Shown piece after piece: positions 1 through 12,403 of a stretch of DNA of 64,000 nucleotides; position 1 is the first letter of the stretch, and each line of letters opens with the position of its first letter. The notes beneath the pieces are model-generated. The model saw only the letters and a list, made by a program, of their open reading frames with translations, was not told where the DNA came from and ran no database searches. Source of the stretch: Microplitis mediator (taxonomy: Eukaryota; Arthropoda; Insecta; Hymenoptera; Braconidae). The DNA is taken from NCBI RefSeq assembly GCF_029852145.1, contig NC_079974.1:14571041-14635040 (forward strand). Direction: 5' to 3'. The translations under genes and the position numbers were made by a program.

Positions 1-189
1 TCCGCCCGGAGGTGAGAAAATAATTTTTTTTTCAGGTGGTTCATTTTACCCCACATATCACATATTGACTTAAAATGTGATAAAAATATTGTAGGGGTCA
101 TAACTTGACGGAAATAAAAAAAAATTTTTTTACCTAATTTTTGAGGGGGGCCTTCGTACCCCAGGGGGCCATAGCACCCCGATCTCCCC
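1..189. mobile_element. Right-end fragment of a GGGG-TIR, TA-flanked element
   Basis: The stretch carries spaced G-runs and the words GTACCCC and CTCCCC, and ends in CTCCCC followed by TA. This matches the ends of the complete GGGG-TIR copy at 60631-61380. The left part lies outside the window. There is no coding sequence. Confidence 0.5.
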
Positions 190-276
190 TATATATTTTA
201 CATTTATTATTCCGTCGACAATATCTCTCGAACGGATTATCTAATTGGGACGTTCTTGGCAGCAATCGAATGCTTT

Positions 277-406
277 CCCGATAAAAAATGATTTTATCTG
301 ATTATATATGACTATATATGATTATATATGAGATCATATATAAATATATATTTTCATATATGGAATTATATATGATATTATACATGGAATTATATATAAT
401 TATATA
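277..406 (+). repeat. Left-end fragment of a CCCGAT-type element with TATATGAT repeats
   Basis: It begins CCCGATAAAAAATGATTTTA, like the ends of the 5S-module elements at 35820 and 45145, and continues as a degenerate TATATGAT/TATATAAT array. A TA-flanked MITE interrupts it at 407. I did not find a matching right end close by. Confidence 0.4.
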
Positions 407-641
407 CACTGAAAAAAAAGTCGATAGTCATTTTAACTAAAAGGACTTCAACTATTAAAAATTAGTTATTGGTACTAATGCGTTAGTATGGCTAACTATT
501 CAGTAGTTGCACAAACTAAAAAAAAATTAATTAAAGCAACTAAAATTTTTCTGTCCCCGATAATTGTTGTTTTTAATAAAAAAATTTAGTTGATAGTATA
601 TGAATTTTAAAATTAACGATATAAACTTAATTTTTTCAGTG
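407..641. mobile_element. 235-bp MITE, CACTGAAAA TIRs, TA target duplication
   Basis: The ends are CACTGAAAAAAAA and TTTTTTCAGTG, flanked by TA at 405-406 and 642-643. There is no open reading frame. The structure fits a non-autonomous DNA transposon of a TA-targeting superfamily, and it belongs with the CAC(G/A)G-ended elements found later in the window. Confidence 0.7.
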
Positions 642-643
642 TA

Positions 644-1816
644 TGTAAATAAAAATTGTTTTTATTATAACTGCTGATTTAAAGTTAATATAAAATAGTT
701 GTTATAAATATAAATCTAGTTAATGGAACTAAAATTTTGAAGTTACTGTCATTGAGTTAAATGTAGGCAGGAAATGGATTTTTAATTTTTTTTCAAAACT
801 TAATGATTGAGTAAATAAATGTTTTTAAATCGCCAAAAAGTTTTTATCAAAAACTTTTTCTCAAACATATTTTTTGTTGCAAAATTATTTTTTTCCAAAA
901 AAATTTTTTTTTTAATTTTTTTAAGAAACTTCAGTTGTTAAAAGTATTTTGAAAATAGAAATAAATATTTATATCAATTATTTAAGATAAATTGGAATAC
1001 TTAAACTGCACTGTCGTACAAAAATTTTCGATTTAAGCATAAAAATATGTTGACTTGAGAAAAAAAATTTTGATTCAAGATAATAATTGTAAGATAATTA
1101 TTTACTTGGTGCAAGAAAATTTTGATGTTCCGAATCTTTAAAAAAAAGTGTTCTTTAATCAAGAACATTTTTCTTAGTTATAATTCGCAAAAATGTCGGA
1201 TAATTTTAAAAAACATTTAGTATCAATATTAATAGCTGACAAATTTTTTCCTTTAGCTAATAAGGTTCTTCATTTGTACACGTTATGAAAACTTAAATGC
1301 TTCTTTCAAATTTTAGTTTCTCTACACTGTAAAATATTATTGGACTCGAAGTAGTGTAAATGTCTGTGTAAAAATGGTGGTGTGAAAATTACACTAAGTA
1401 TCGTATTAAATTTAGGCGGTGTGAATTAGAAATTTTTCCTCCGTCAAGCGTGTATATGTGTAATTTATAATAATTTTGCGTTTAAGAGAGTGTACCAGGT
1501 GATTTTCAAATGAACCGTTTTCACAGATAAAGACCCAAATTATTAAACAAAATATGTCATTCAATGCGTAAACTTATTATTTATCGAATGAAATGTTTCT
1601 CGTTCGGATATTGCAGTTTATATCTGAGAACGGCTCATTTGAAATTTCCGTTTGCTAATGTAAGTGCAACAAGGACAGTTCCGTTCGTTCACATGTGTGT
1701 GAGAAAGAGAATAGATGGCATATCCTCTTAAAGTAAATAATCATGAAAAAATTAAAATGTTCAAAACACGAGTAAATATCTAAATAAAATTTCTTAAACC
1801 AAAAGAAAAATTTCTT
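644..1816. other. AT-rich intergenic sequence, no gene seen
   Basis: No supported reading frame. At about 1322 there is a CACTGTAAAATATT left-end-like word after TA, resembling the MITE end at 59331, but no right end was found. An imperfect hairpin lies at 1505-1646. Confidence 0.5.
1505..1646. repeat. Imperfect hairpin, arms ~25 bp
   Basis: The left arm (1505-1528, containing CAAATGAACCG) is complementary with mismatches to the right arm (1620-1646, containing CGGCTCATTTG). It may be the stem of a small decayed foldback element. Confidence 0.45.
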
Positions 1817-1829
1817 CCCGGGAAAAAAT

Positions 1830-2245
1830 GATCAGACCTGACCATGCCTGTTCATGTATGATCAGGCCTGAAATTAGACCTGATCATGCCTGTTCATGTA
1901 TGATTAGGCCTGAAATTAGACATGATCAGGCCTGATCATACCTGTTCATGCCTGTTCATGTCTGTTCATGTCTGAAGCGTTGAATACACTCAGGCCTGAT
2001 CATGCCTGTTCATGCCTGTTCATGTCTGAAGCGTTAAATACAGTCAGGTCTGATCATGCCTGGTCATGTCTGAAGCGTTAAATACGCTCATGCCTGATCA
2101 TACCTGTCCATGCCTGGTCATGTCTGTTCATGCCTGTTCATGTCTGAAGCGTTAAATACGCTCAGGCCTGATCATACCTGTCCATGCCTGTTCATGCCTG
2201 GTCATATATGTTCATGTCTGTTCATGGCTGTTCATGTCTGCTCAT
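1830..2245 (+). repeat. CATGCCTGTTCATG minisatellite
   Basis: Degenerate tandem words CATGCCTG, TTCATGTCTG and GGCCTGATCATG recur. A longer unit is bounded by TGAAGCGTTAAATACGCTCA, seen about four times between 1975 and 2165. TGATCA, the recurring core, is self-complementary. Confidence 0.7.
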
Positions 2246-2335
2246 AGATCTAAAATTATGTTGACCAAGAATCTATCACGTATAAGATTTTTATTACTTG
2301 AAGTTGATACGAAACTTACTTTTCAACTAAATCTC

Positions 2336-2395
2336 TTAGGTCAGTGGGTAGCGAGTTACACTTTCGAGCGCAAGGTCCACGGTTCAAATCCTGCA
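2336..2395 (+). other. tRNA-like module (A/B-box-like)
   Basis: TAGGTCAGTGGGTAGC resembles a tRNA D-arm/A box. GGTTCAAATCC, 45 bp downstream, matches the B-box/T-loop consensus. I cannot pair a convincing acceptor stem, so this is not called as a tRNA gene. It lies inside the 1817-2648 TIR element, and the same arrangement recurs in unrelated TIR elements here. Confidence 0.5.
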
Positions 2396-3132
2396 CACGC
2401 CCGAATTTTTTATTTTTTTTATTTTTATAGCAATAATTATATACATGTATAATTGAATATAGTTATACATAATTATATATAATTATATAGGGCCATTTTT
2501 TATATATAATTTTTTTACCCGGGTGGACACGAACATACCTGATCAGACCTGAACATGCCTGATCAGGCCTGGTCAGGCATGGTCATTTTTCATGTCTGAT
2601 CAGGCCTGAAGACTCATGCCTGTTCATGTCTGATCATTTTTTCCCGGGTTGGGAGAAAACATATGTATGGAGGAAAGGTAAGTTTCCTTGGTCTGGCTTC
2701 GATTCCCAGTTCGGGCTATCTATATTTTTCTCAATTTATCTATAAATTGTCTTATTGAGAGGTTTGCATGTTCAGGTTTCCACTATTTAAATTAAATATT
2801 TAAATATAAAAAAAATAAGTAAAACTTATTGAATAAGTGGTATACTTGAAATTGTTTATCCAGTGAATATTCACTGATTTGCAGCACTTTTCACTGATTC
2901 ATTTTAAGAGAGTAACAAATATTACAGTTTCACACTCGATATTGTCCAGTTCTCTATAGTAAGCAGATTTTATAATTTTAAATTGTATTCTAAAAATTAC
3001 AATCTCACACTGTAATTTTTTCTACAAATTCTTCAAATTTTATTTCCTGAGACAAAAAAATTTTATTATTACAGTTTCATATAGTAAAAAGTATTTTTTT
3101 TGCTTGAATTTATACTTCGAAATTGCTAAAAT

Positions 3133-5138
3133 TAGTGATGAGCAAAATCTGTCTTGGTCTTGCAGTCTTGGTCTTGGTCTTGCGATTTTGCAAGACCAAG
3201 ACCAAGACCAATATCATACAAAAACTAGCAAGACCAAGACCAAGACTGAATGAACAAGAACAAGACTGAAACCAAGACCGAGAATGCAAGACCAAGACCA
3301 AAATGCAAGACTCAACTAAAAATTATAACTTCCGTTGTAAATAGGATATATAAGAATGAACGAGTTTTGTCGAAACAAAAAATTTTGTGTGTTTAAAATT
3401 TCTAGTTTCTTCCACTAAATTTAAACACCGAATATAAAAAAGGCATTGGTAAACCTTACCATTGTCTGAAAAACAGGGTCTACAAGAATATTCTTGAAGT
3501 AACTATTCTTTTCCGATGTCTGGTTAACACATGGTTGATGTAGAGCTAAGCTAATTTTTTTTATATTTTTACTTTCTCCGAGTACTTTGTACTTTTTTTT
3601 CTTACACTAAAAGGTCAATTTATGCGTTCAAGAATTGGAAGGGTAAGTTTTCTAGTTTTCGTTACTCTTAGAACTATTCATACCATTTTCTTAGGACGAT
3701 ATGATAAGATCGTAAGCATCTAAGAAAATTCAAGCATTTCACTACTGTAATGGAGATTCAAGTATATCAATCACGAAAATACGCTCTATTTTTAGTAAAA
3801 TTAGAAGAAGCGAGAAACTCAATAAAATATTCCATTCCGCTTGTGAAACAGTTAGTGTACCGACTAATTTGAACCCAATTCTAGACTGCCCAAAAAGATG
3901 GAACTCCACGCATGATATGATTGGGGTAGCTTTAAAATTAAAGCACGGTATCGTCACATTATGCAATAGTGTGCCTGAATTGAACGATTTCAAAGTTTGG
4001 AAAGAAGAATGGACAATATAAGAAAGAATTCATAAATTTTTAATTAATTTCATAAATTTGACGTCTCGACTTGGTGGTGATAAGTATGCAACGCTTCCTT
4101 TTGTTATAGTTTCATTCAATCTGCTGCTGAATCGGATAGAATTCTTGACAAATCAATTAGATTCTATCCATAAACGCACTGCAATAGATGAGCAGCTTAT
4201 TCTAGATTTCCAAGCTGCTAGAGATAAAATGCTCAAGCATTATAAAAAAACTAATTGGTTTTATTGGACAACGCTAATTTTAGATCCTAAACATAAAGTA
4301 GAAACGTTCGATTTAACACCATGGGGATCGGAGATTAAATATGAAAGCCAAAAACGGTTTGAGAAGTTATTTGAAGAATATCGACTTCAAGAGCCAGTAG
4401 GAGGATTATCAATGGATATAAGTGAAGAGTGTCAGGAAGATGAAGACACTATTGATTTCAATAAATTATATTCAGCTCCATCTTCTTCGTCAGCTTCTCA
4501 ACTCTCCAGAAAAGAGTTAGAACAGTACTTGAGTCAGCCTACAGCATTGAGCAACGAAGATATACTACTTTGGTGGAAACATCATGAGCTTCAATATCCT
4601 ATTTTGGCAAAAATGGCTCGATATTTTTTGTCAACTTCGGCTACATCTATCCCAGCTGAGAGTTTGTTTTCGAAAGCATCTCTTGTGATACGAAAACATC
4701 GCAATAGATTGAATAACGAGTCGGCTCAATGGCTATTGTGCATCAATTCTTGGTCACTAAATAAAAAATAATAAATATATGCGTATAAGTAACGTATATT
4801 ATATTATAATAATATATAAGTATTAAAATTAATAGAATACGGTAAAATTTTTTGATTATTGTAAAATAAAGCTTAATTAATTATAGATATTGATTATTGA
4901 TCATTTATAATTTATATTTTTAAAAAGCCTTAAAAAATTTCCAAAACGAAGTAAGTAATAAATAGCAGATTATTTGAGGAAGACCAAGACCAAGACCAAG
5001 ACTGAATACGCAAGACCGAGACCAAGACCAAGACTACAAGTATTTGAGCAAGGCCAAGACCAAGACCGGACATGCAAGACCAAGACCGTTACCAAGACTG
5101 TCTTAGTCTTGGTCTTGGTCTTGCTTTGCTCATCACTA
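3133..5138 (+). mobile_element. hAT DNA transposon, degenerate, with 8-bp target duplication
   Basis: The ends are TAGTGATGAGCAAA and its complement TTTGCTCATCACTA. The flanks are an exact 8-bp duplication, GCTAAAAT, at 3125-3132 and 5139-5146, as expected for hAT elements. The subterminal regions on both sides are arrays of the hexamer CTTGGT or its complement, which may be transposase-binding repeats. The interior carries the 3' part of a transposase gene with a premature stop. At 2,006 bp it is internally deleted compared with autonomous hAT elements. Confidence 0.9.
3716..4771 (+). pseudogene. hAT transposase, 5'-truncated and stop-interrupted
   Basis: One reading frame runs from 3716 to 4771 with a single internal TAA at 4019-4021. 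Upstream of the stop it contains DCPKRWNSTHDM, the DCPTRWNSTYDM-like motif found in the middle of hAT transposases. Downstream, 237 codons remain open and end in the hAT C-terminal dimerisation region, with DILLWWKHHELQYPILAKMA, IPAESLFSKA and a closing LCINSW. The N-terminal zinc-finger BED domain and the first part of the RNase H-like DDE fold are missing. The inverted copy at 20595-21650 has the same stop, so the gene was dead before duplication. Known hAT transposases cut the element out and reinsert it with 8-bp duplications; this one cannot be functional. Confidence 0.85.
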
Positions 5139-5146
5139 GCTAAAAT

Positions 5147-7227
5147 ATGATATATAAGCTACAATCTTTACTGTTTCATTCGACAAAAGAGATTCTTTTA
5201 TTTTCGAAATTCGATATTTAAAATAATGATAACTATAGTTTAAGATTAAAAAATTTACAGTTTTATAAAGCAATATTTCTTTTTTTCTCTTAAATCTATA
5301 TAATTAAAATTTTCATATCTATAGTACAATAATTTTTGTTTTTTAGTTATTATCGGATTTAATTGTGTTAATAAATATTCATAACCTTCAATAGAAGTTG
5401 TGACAGAATCAGCTAATCCCATGTCTGGTTCATAAATATCGTCCGAATATGACGAAAAATATTAATATTGACTAAAAAAAAAAATTTCCTTACTATAATT
5501 TTTTAGTTTCCTCTTACATTGAGCTTCTTCATCTATATATTAATCAGTACTATCAACTATTGTAGATGAATAGTACCACAAAACCACCAATTAAAAATCA
5601 ATTTTAACGATATAAACTTTTATTTAATAATTCAAATAATCACATAAAATTTATGACTTGACGCATTCACATCTAATAAAGAACTGTCTATAAAACAGAA
5701 GCACGAAGCACAAGTTCAAATTTGTTTGTAGCCGTTTGTTACTCGAGCTATGGGCAAGATGCCTCCCTGACGCTATTCGACTTACGGTCACTGCCTTAGC
5801 GTAAGTGAGATACTAAAAAGCGAAATATTAAATATTGAAAAATAAAATTGTCAAACTGTAAAACTTACCGACTAAAATTTACAAGTTGCTATCCGAAACT
5901 GTAATTTTTATTTACAATATGTGAATACTCTCTTACAAATTAATTTAGTTAAAATTACATTTTCGATCGTTAATATTACTATTCCGTATGGTAGAGTTCT
6001 TCTTAAGATATAGAATTTAAGAATTACAGTGTGAGCTGTGATTTTTCTCAGATCATTTATCATTCTCGACAATTGATAACTCACAGTGTAATTTTTATAT
6101 TATGAATAAATAAGAGGAATTATTTCAGAAAGCAAAAAATACATCACAAATAAATCTTAATTTTTAGAGTTTCACCTATCAATTATTAATTTTTAAATAA
6201 AGCAAAAATTTAAAATAAAAATTAAATAATACTTTAAAGATTTATTTAACTAAAATTACATTTTAAACTGTAAAATTTACTGCTTCTAATTGTATTAATT
6301 TTATTACTGTGACAAATTTCGAAAATTACAGTTTTAATGTTTAAAGATTTTTGCCTCGAAAGCCTATTTTTACTGTAGAAACTGTAATTTTCCAACTGCT
6401 CTTTTTTCCGTGTGAAAACATTAACTTCCCAATTTTTCGAAAATCGTCGATTTTCTTAGCGGGAAGTTAAAAATGTTAATTAACGATTGAATAACTTTTT
6501 GAAAAATAGTGATACAACTTTTATTACCGCGGAATCATATTCTTTGCAGTGTCTAGATGACACCAGAATTTTATACAATTTTTGAAGACTTTACAGTGAA
6601 ATTATATAGAATTTCATCTAATTTTATAAAATTATACAAAACTTCATAAATTTTTATAACACTTCATAAAATTTTACGAGGCCATTTTCAGTATATAATT
6701 TTAGAAAAACATTTTTTCACGAGTGATAAAATATGAGAATAATAGTTATTTTTTTCGATGGCTATTTCGAAAATTGGTTGAAGAATTTTTTTTAAATAAT
6801 AAAGAAAGTTTTTTACTATTATATTTTTTATGCTTTGTATTTAAGTTTCTTTTCGCATATAATGATATATAATTTAATTGTTTAGTCAAAATATTTTTAA
6901 CTATGCCGTTGATAGAAACGATTAAAATAGTAATAAAATAATGTTTTTTGCTATAAAGATTTTTATTTTTTAGCATATTAAATATCCTTGCTATTATGAA
7001 ATATTTTGGACATTTCAGTAAATAACTATCTCAGGGTTGTTGATAAGGTAGATTACGCTTGAAAATAATCAGTCATCCAAGAAAAATTTTGCGCCGAGTG
7101 GTGGGAGGAGTTATTCTGATTTGCTCTTCGAGTTCGCTCCTTTCAAGAGTTTCTCGTTTACGAGTTTTAACATAAATACTCCTCATGGAAAAATTCGTAG
7201 TAGGAGTATACTCGTGACGAGCAATTA
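5147..7227. other. AT-rich gene-free stretch with decayed repeats
   Basis: No gene is supported. Contents: many TTACAGT/ACTGTAA words; a CTTTTTTCCGTG right-end-like sequence near 6400 of the CACGG family; an AACTTCCCGC-family fragment at 6423-6470; and a TATAAAATT-rich block at 6575-6700 like the one at 51016-51664. The 76-codon minus-strand frame at 6746-6976 is AT-driven low complexity. Confidence 0.5.
6423..6470. repeat. Fragment of the AACTTCCCGC repeat family
   Basis: It contains both AACTTCCC and TTAGCGGGAAGTTAA, the two ends of the family whose long copies lie at 42523-44692, 56152-56788 and 61478-62277. Here it is collapsed to a 48-bp palindrome. Confidence 0.5.
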
Positions 7228-7910
7228 GTCCAAGATCCCCGAGTCGGCAGACGTCACGTATTTTCTGACGGACGAAATGTGGACGATTGAGTAGTGTTAG
7301 TATGTACTACGATCGTATGCCTACCTGCTAACTTGGTCAAACGGCCAATTTCTAGGTATCAGGTGATCAAGGTACATAAAAACATTACTTACTTCACATA
7401 ATTTCTCATGGCTGATTTTCACGTATGTTTTAAACAATATAGTGAAAAATAAGTCGTCAATACTCCTAGACACTTTCCGTCGGCCATATTGCTTTGCAGA
7501 CGCTTTAAAGCTCCCTAAATAATTAGTCAACTTCACGTAAACTCTGATGCTCCATTTTTATATATGTTCACCAGACAACTATTTTAAAACCTTTGACAAG
7601 AAGACAGACCGATCCAAGGGGCCAATCATCCCCTAAAATCAATTTTAATACCTCTGTGGGTGGGAGCGCGAGAGCCTTATCCACGCATATGAGACTGAGT
7701 GAGACCGACTGCGCTGTTAAGGCCATAAAAATTAATTGAGCAGATATTTTATAATTTTTATAACTTTTGTTAACAAATAAATTATGACAACAAAAATTGA
7801 CATGTAATAATTTTGAAAAATTAAAAATGCAATTTTTTAAAAATTATACTAAAGTTAGCCGACGTTTTTAATTTTTTTTTTTCATTTATTAATTAGAACT
7901 ACAAAATAAT
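7228..7910 (+). repeat. Left (uninterrupted) arm of an older inverted repeat
   Basis: The arm matches, in reverse complement, the pieces 12885-13006, 14053-14372 and 17814-18050. It provides the empty site for the 3.4-kb insertion at 14373 and an approximate one for the insertion at 13007. It contains a short minus-strand reading frame ending in a strong splice-donor-like site. Confidence 0.85.
7390..7542 (-). other. Possible exon ending at a consensus 5' splice site
   Basis: On the minus strand about 50 codons stay open (around KASAKQYGRRKVSRSIDD) up to TGTGAA followed by GTAAGTAAT, an excellent donor. No in-frame ATG precedes it; TATAAAAATGGAG starts another frame. The right-arm copy is split by the 3.4-kb element. 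It may be a captured or decayed exon, or chance. I do not recognise the product. Confidence 0.2.
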
Positions 7911-9022
7911 GGACCTCGCTCTCTCTCTATTACAGTTTACTCGTATCAATTAATTATAAATATTTAAAAAAATCAGCTCAAAATATAAAAATTAAAAAAT
8001 CAAGTGAATAATTAAAGATCAACTTGTAAAAAAGAGCTTATGAGACCACAAAATTTTAGAATTGTACTCTGCAAGCTGTTTTAATATAATCGAGTAAACT
8101 TCAATTTTTTTATAATGAAATGTCAAAAACTTGACAGTTAACAAATTAATTAAATAACAACAATTTTTTTTAATTAATTATTTATTGGGAATTAACATTA
8201 CAAAAAATAAAGTAGAAAAATATTAATCTTTTAATATTTGTAGGGAAGATGGAGCAAAAGGGGGTAGGGTAGGCAAAACGGGGTACCCCCAAAATTTTAT
8301 AAAAAAAAAAATTTTTTTTTTTTCGTCTAATTACTTTAAATCCGATTGATTCTTTCGAATTTTTATCGTCAAATTAAAAAACATTTAATATATTTCCGCA
8401 TTTTTAGCCCTACCCATAACACCTAGGGCAAAATGGGCCAGTCGAAAATTCTGAAAACATGATTCTTTCGGATTTTTATCGTTAAACTAAAAAAATTTTA
8501 ATACATTAATCGGCTGATTTTCTATAGCTGGGGCAAATTTGGCCACTGAAAATATTCGAAAATAATATTTTATTTTTTCATTGATAAATTTTTTAAATAA
8601 TGCAAAACAATCTATAATCTAAAAAGTCAAAAAACACGTTTTTTGGGTTCAAAATAATGACAAATAAGAAATATAGAGTTGTTTTTTTTATTAAATAACA
8701 ATTAGTAATTAAGCTAATTGCGGGGAAACAATTTATTACACCTAAAAAATTTTTTTTGAATATTGCAAAACCAAAAATAGTTGTCAAGAGAAAGAGATAC
8801 ATTCTCAATGATAAAAACAATTTAAAAAAAAAAAAAAAGATATTATAATTTTTTGGAGGGTGGCCTTTTTGCCCGAAAAAAAATTTTTTTTTTGCTTTCG
8901 TATCCACCAATGATCTGAAATGTAATTTTTCTTTATGTATATTACATATAAAAAATTTAATTGAATGAAATTCGATTAACTTTCAAAACTTTTTTTTTTT
9001 AACTTTTTTTTAGGGTACCCCT

Positions 9023-10231
9023 TGTTATGTCCGGCTTTAATTAATTAATAATAATTAATTATTGGAAATGGTCGCGTGGGCCTCAAGTGGGAGGCACCGG
9101 GCAAACAGGGTGATTTTCCTAGAGGATTAGCTCTAGGTTTTATTTTTATTGTGGGAACTCGAACGATAAACCCCGTGGGGGCCTCTCTGTGTATTCGATG
9201 CAGAATTTTGATGCAATATATTAAAGAATTTGGTAACTTCACCGACCTTTCGTTGTTCGCTGCTTACTTGTAAGTTGGTCTTTGTAGCCTTCGGACTGCA
9301 AATTCCTGGGTACGGCTTCTGTTGGTTCCTGATCGAAAGATGAATTAGCTCAGGAAAAAGGGATGCGGTTCTTAATATTAGAAATAATCTAATATGCAGG
9401 TTTCCCAATGATAGATGTTTATTGAAATATTTCTCTATGGGCTCGCCGTACTCAGTTCACAAGATGTTAAATTGTTTTTAACACTAAGGTTCTTTTCTGT
9501 CACTTAAATCTCTGGGATTTACACTTAACTATTAACTTAACTTATAGATTTGCACTTTGAATTTGTTGAGTCTTTAGCTCATATGAGTTCGGTATGAATC
9601 CCCGACTCCAGCAATTCACTCGGACGAGAATAGCTGTTTATACACTTAACAATTATTATAAAAATCACCCACGCCTCCTCGTGTTTACGCGAGCGGTACT
9701 TCCCGTGTGGTGATTTTTGGAAAAGAAAATATAATTTAAAAAGAGACAATTTTGAATAGAACTTTAACGGTAACAAGCAACTTGCCACGCCTCCTCGAGT
9801 GCAATATCGAGACGATCTTCCCGTGGGATTTGATAGTATACTTGACTGTTTAGATTTTATTAATGAAAACGAAACTAATCGGTTTTTAGAGAAATAGAAA
9901 ATAGAAAAGAGGGTTGCCTAAACGTAACACGGTTTAGAACTCACGCGGGCCAGCAAGGAAGATACATTAACTTCTCAAGCGTCATAGGCTGCCGCACCTT
10001 GGTGTTCGTTGTTTTTATCACCTCGGTTCGCGGTTCTGGAGGGAATAATTTAGGATATATAATTGGATGAATTTAGAATACAGTCAAGTGTAATTCACTG
10101 ATTGGAGGAATCGTTGACGACGTGCAACGAGGTGTTGGCCGAAGTTGCTATCCCTAAAATTGTTAACGCTGCACTTTGCAGCGAGCGCGGCAAAGAGGCC
10201 CCTTTAAATATACGGCAAGCCGGATATAACA
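9023..10231 (+). mobile_element. Putative solo LTR, 1.2 kb, CCCT target duplication
   Basis: It starts TGTTATGTCCGGC and ends GCCGGATATAACA, a TG...CA structure with ~14-bp inverted ends. CCCT occurs immediately outside on both sides (9019-9022 and 10232-10235), and the host GGGG element resumes afterwards. No gag or pol is present. Two internal hairpins share the frame CGCCTCCTCG...CTTCCCGTG (near 9670 and 9788). Small overlapping frames at 9045-9408 are not gene-like. A TIR DNA element with 4-bp duplications is the alternative. Confidence 0.6.
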
Positions 10232-10298
10232 CCCTTTTTACCCGCCAAAAATAAAAATTTTATTTCTTAACGGCAGCTAAAAATTTTGTCTATTTACC

Positions 10299-12403
10299 TA
10301 TAACAGGGTATATCTCAACCTTGCCAAGTTTGGCCCCTTTATTAATTGATGTTAATAAGGGCGCCACTGGAAGATAAGACTCGGCCTTCCAGAACCGGAG
10401 ATGTTAATTTTATAAATCAGGGTCGTTGAAAAATTATAAGAGTGAGGAAATTGAGGGATTAAGTTAATTGTTTTACACAATTTATTTACGTAATTAATTA
10501 TAAATTTATTTTAACTAATAATAATATTACCCACTGGGTTTATCTCACTTATAATTTCTTTACAATATTTGTCCACCGGACTTTTATTCTTATTAACTAA
10601 TTAACTAAATTTCGTCCACCGGACTTTTATTTCACTTAAAAATTTTAATTTATCAAGTAATTCTGTTCACCAAAACTTTTCTTATTATTAATGAGTCCCC
10701 CGGACTTTTATTATATTGGCCACCGGCCAGATCCTCTGGATCTTTTAATTAATAAAATCTAGTCCCCTGGACTTTATAAACGAAATGGCGACCTGCCTGA
10801 TCCCCTGGATCTTTTAATTTAATTAAAATCTAGTCCCCTGGACTTTATAACAAAAATGGCAACTTGCCTGATCCCCTGGATCTATTATTATAACCCGTTT
10901 CCACAGGAAACTTAATTTTCTCTCACACACACACACGTTTTACATTCGAGTCCCCAGGACTGTATTACACACACACACACGCGTTTACAATTTATTATTT
11001 TACCGATTAAATTCACACGCACTTTTAATTAATCTCAAATTTTATTTATTCCAAGACTTTTACTTAGATTTTTCATAACTATGATTTTATTTTATTTAAA
11101 AATTTTATCATTAAAATTTCCACAACAATAATTTTATTTCTTTCAAAATTTTTATACTCAAAAATTCCACGACAATAATTTTGTTTCTTTCCTCAAAATT
11201 TCCACGACTGTAATTTTATTATTTTATACTCAAAATTCTCCCGACTGTAATTTTATTTCTTTCATACTTTTATACTTTCAGTTTTTCGAATATCAAGTTG
11301 TTGAGTGTGAATTTACTGACACCGAAAAAACTGCTGCCCGCGACAGACGCTATCCTTCTCTATTTGCATCAACAATTTTATTTTTACAATTATGACTGAT
11401 ATCAAATTACTGATAAATTTTATTACTTATTTTAATTTATCTTTTTATTACGAATTCACAGCACTTTTACTTTCTTTCAGTCTTTTGAATTTTATAATTG
11501 TATAATATTCTTACTAATTAAATTTATTAATTTACTAATTATATTTTCTTATTAACTAGATTTTATTATTAAAAATTTCTGGCCCTCCTGCCGAGAAATT
11601 TGACTTTTTATTTAATTTTGATTGTTAATAAATTCTGGCTTTCTTGCCGAGAATTTATCCGACGGACCGCGTGTAAATTAAATTCTGAATTCTGGCCTTC
11701 CTGCCGAGAATTCGTAATTTATTTTAATCAACCGGAAATGGCGACTGCCCACGAATCTCTTAATTATTAATTAATTAATAGATTAATAAATTGTGGCAAC
11801 CGGCCGACGATTTATTTACCTCTTTGTAATTTTCTTTCCTTTATCCAATTGCTCGTGGCTTCCTTTGTCTCTCCAGCCCTTCTGCCGATTTCCGTGGACA
11901 CGTTCTTTTCCCAATAATTTTCTTCTCCTCAACTTTATCTCGCATCAAATTATATAGATATCTGTGGATAGTTCAATACAAGTAAGTAGTTATAATTGTA
12001 GTGTATCGGCTACCGGCCGGATACACGATTTATTAAATTAATTAAATTAGTGCTTCTAGAAGGTTCCACGAGTACCTCTCCAGAATATATATAATTACCT
12101 GAATTTTATGGTTTGGATTTGCGTCTGATCGCAACGCCGGTCCGTCCAACTGTGTGTGTTTTCAGCTCGTGCACGCACTAATAAAAGTGTCAGTTCGTGA
12201 CCTTTCGGCAATTATCGGGTGCCTTCCCACTTGATTAATTCTAATTGGTTCTGGAGGACGAGCCTCCAAAATTAGCGCTCCTGGTGACAAGTCGATAAAC
12301 TAGATCACGGGGTTTATCGTTATTGGGTCATTGACCAACCGCGGGAAATTTATTCAAATTTAAATTTTAAATTATTATAATTTATTAAATTTACCCCGTT
12401 ACA
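10299..12403 (+). mobile_element. LTR-type retroelement remnant or long solo LTR, TACC target duplication
   Basis: The left end is TATAACAGGG (probably TG mutated to TA) and the right end CCCCGTTACA. Both are flanked by TACC (10295-10298 and 12404-12407). Inside are GGGCGCCACTGG, then many copies of a GTCCCCTGGAC/GTCCACCGGAC word, AC-rich tracts and TTCTGGCCTTCCTGCCGAG repeats. The same series occurs at 30954-32820. There are no protein domains, so it is either a very long solo LTR or a large non-coding derivative. Confidence 0.5.
10560..10990 (+). repeat. GTCCCCTGGAC interspersed words
   Basis: At least eight copies of AGTCCCCTGGACTTTA or GTCCACCGGACTTTTAT occur, spaced by AT-rich sequence and CCTGGATC words, followed by an ACACACAC tract. 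The core is nearly self-complementary. A parallel series lies at 31310-31540. Confidence 0.6.

Larger units (their letters stand above)
1817..2648. mobile_element. CCCGGG-ended TIR element, TT target duplication, minisatellite plus tRNA-like module
   Basis: The TIRs are CCCGGGAAAAAATGATCAG at the left and its complement ending TTTTTTCCCGGG at the right. Both sides are flanked by TT (1815-1816 and 2649-2650). Inside are a CATGCCTG/TGATCA minisatellite, a tRNA-like sequence and an inner AT-rich block near 2405-2520 that itself ends in ACCCGGGT. No protein is encoded. The short reading frame through 2234-2452 crosses minisatellite, tRNA-like sequence and AT-rich repeat, and is not a gene. Confidence 0.7.
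2826..5139 (+). repeat. Left arm of a 2.3-kb inverted duplication
   Basis: The reverse complement is at 20227-22527 and is near identical; the clearest difference is a 14-bp indel in the CTTGGT hexamer zone. The arm includes a complete hAT element plus about 307 bp of upstream flank. Homology stops one base past the right end of the transposon. Confidence 0.9.

Noticed and set aside
1830..2245. CRISPR array (regular short repeats)
   Set aside because: Eukaryotic AT-rich context, degenerate tandem words without unique equal-length spacers, and no cas genes. The same applies to the arrays at 14440, 16250, 30105 and 32878.
2234..2452. 72-codon frame across the tRNA-like module
   Set aside because: It runs from minisatellite through a tRNA-like sequence into AT-rich repeat; no protein-like composition or homology pattern.
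3110..3301. Leucine/valine-rich frame near the hAT end (and similar frames at 20165-20396)
   Set aside because: Translation of the CTTGGT hexamer arrays in the transposon ends.
3742..3993. 83-codon minus-strand frame, also seen inverted at 21373-21624
   Set aside because: Antisense shadow of the hAT transposase region, which reads DCPKRWNSTHDM on the plus strand. The duplication explains its apparent conservation.
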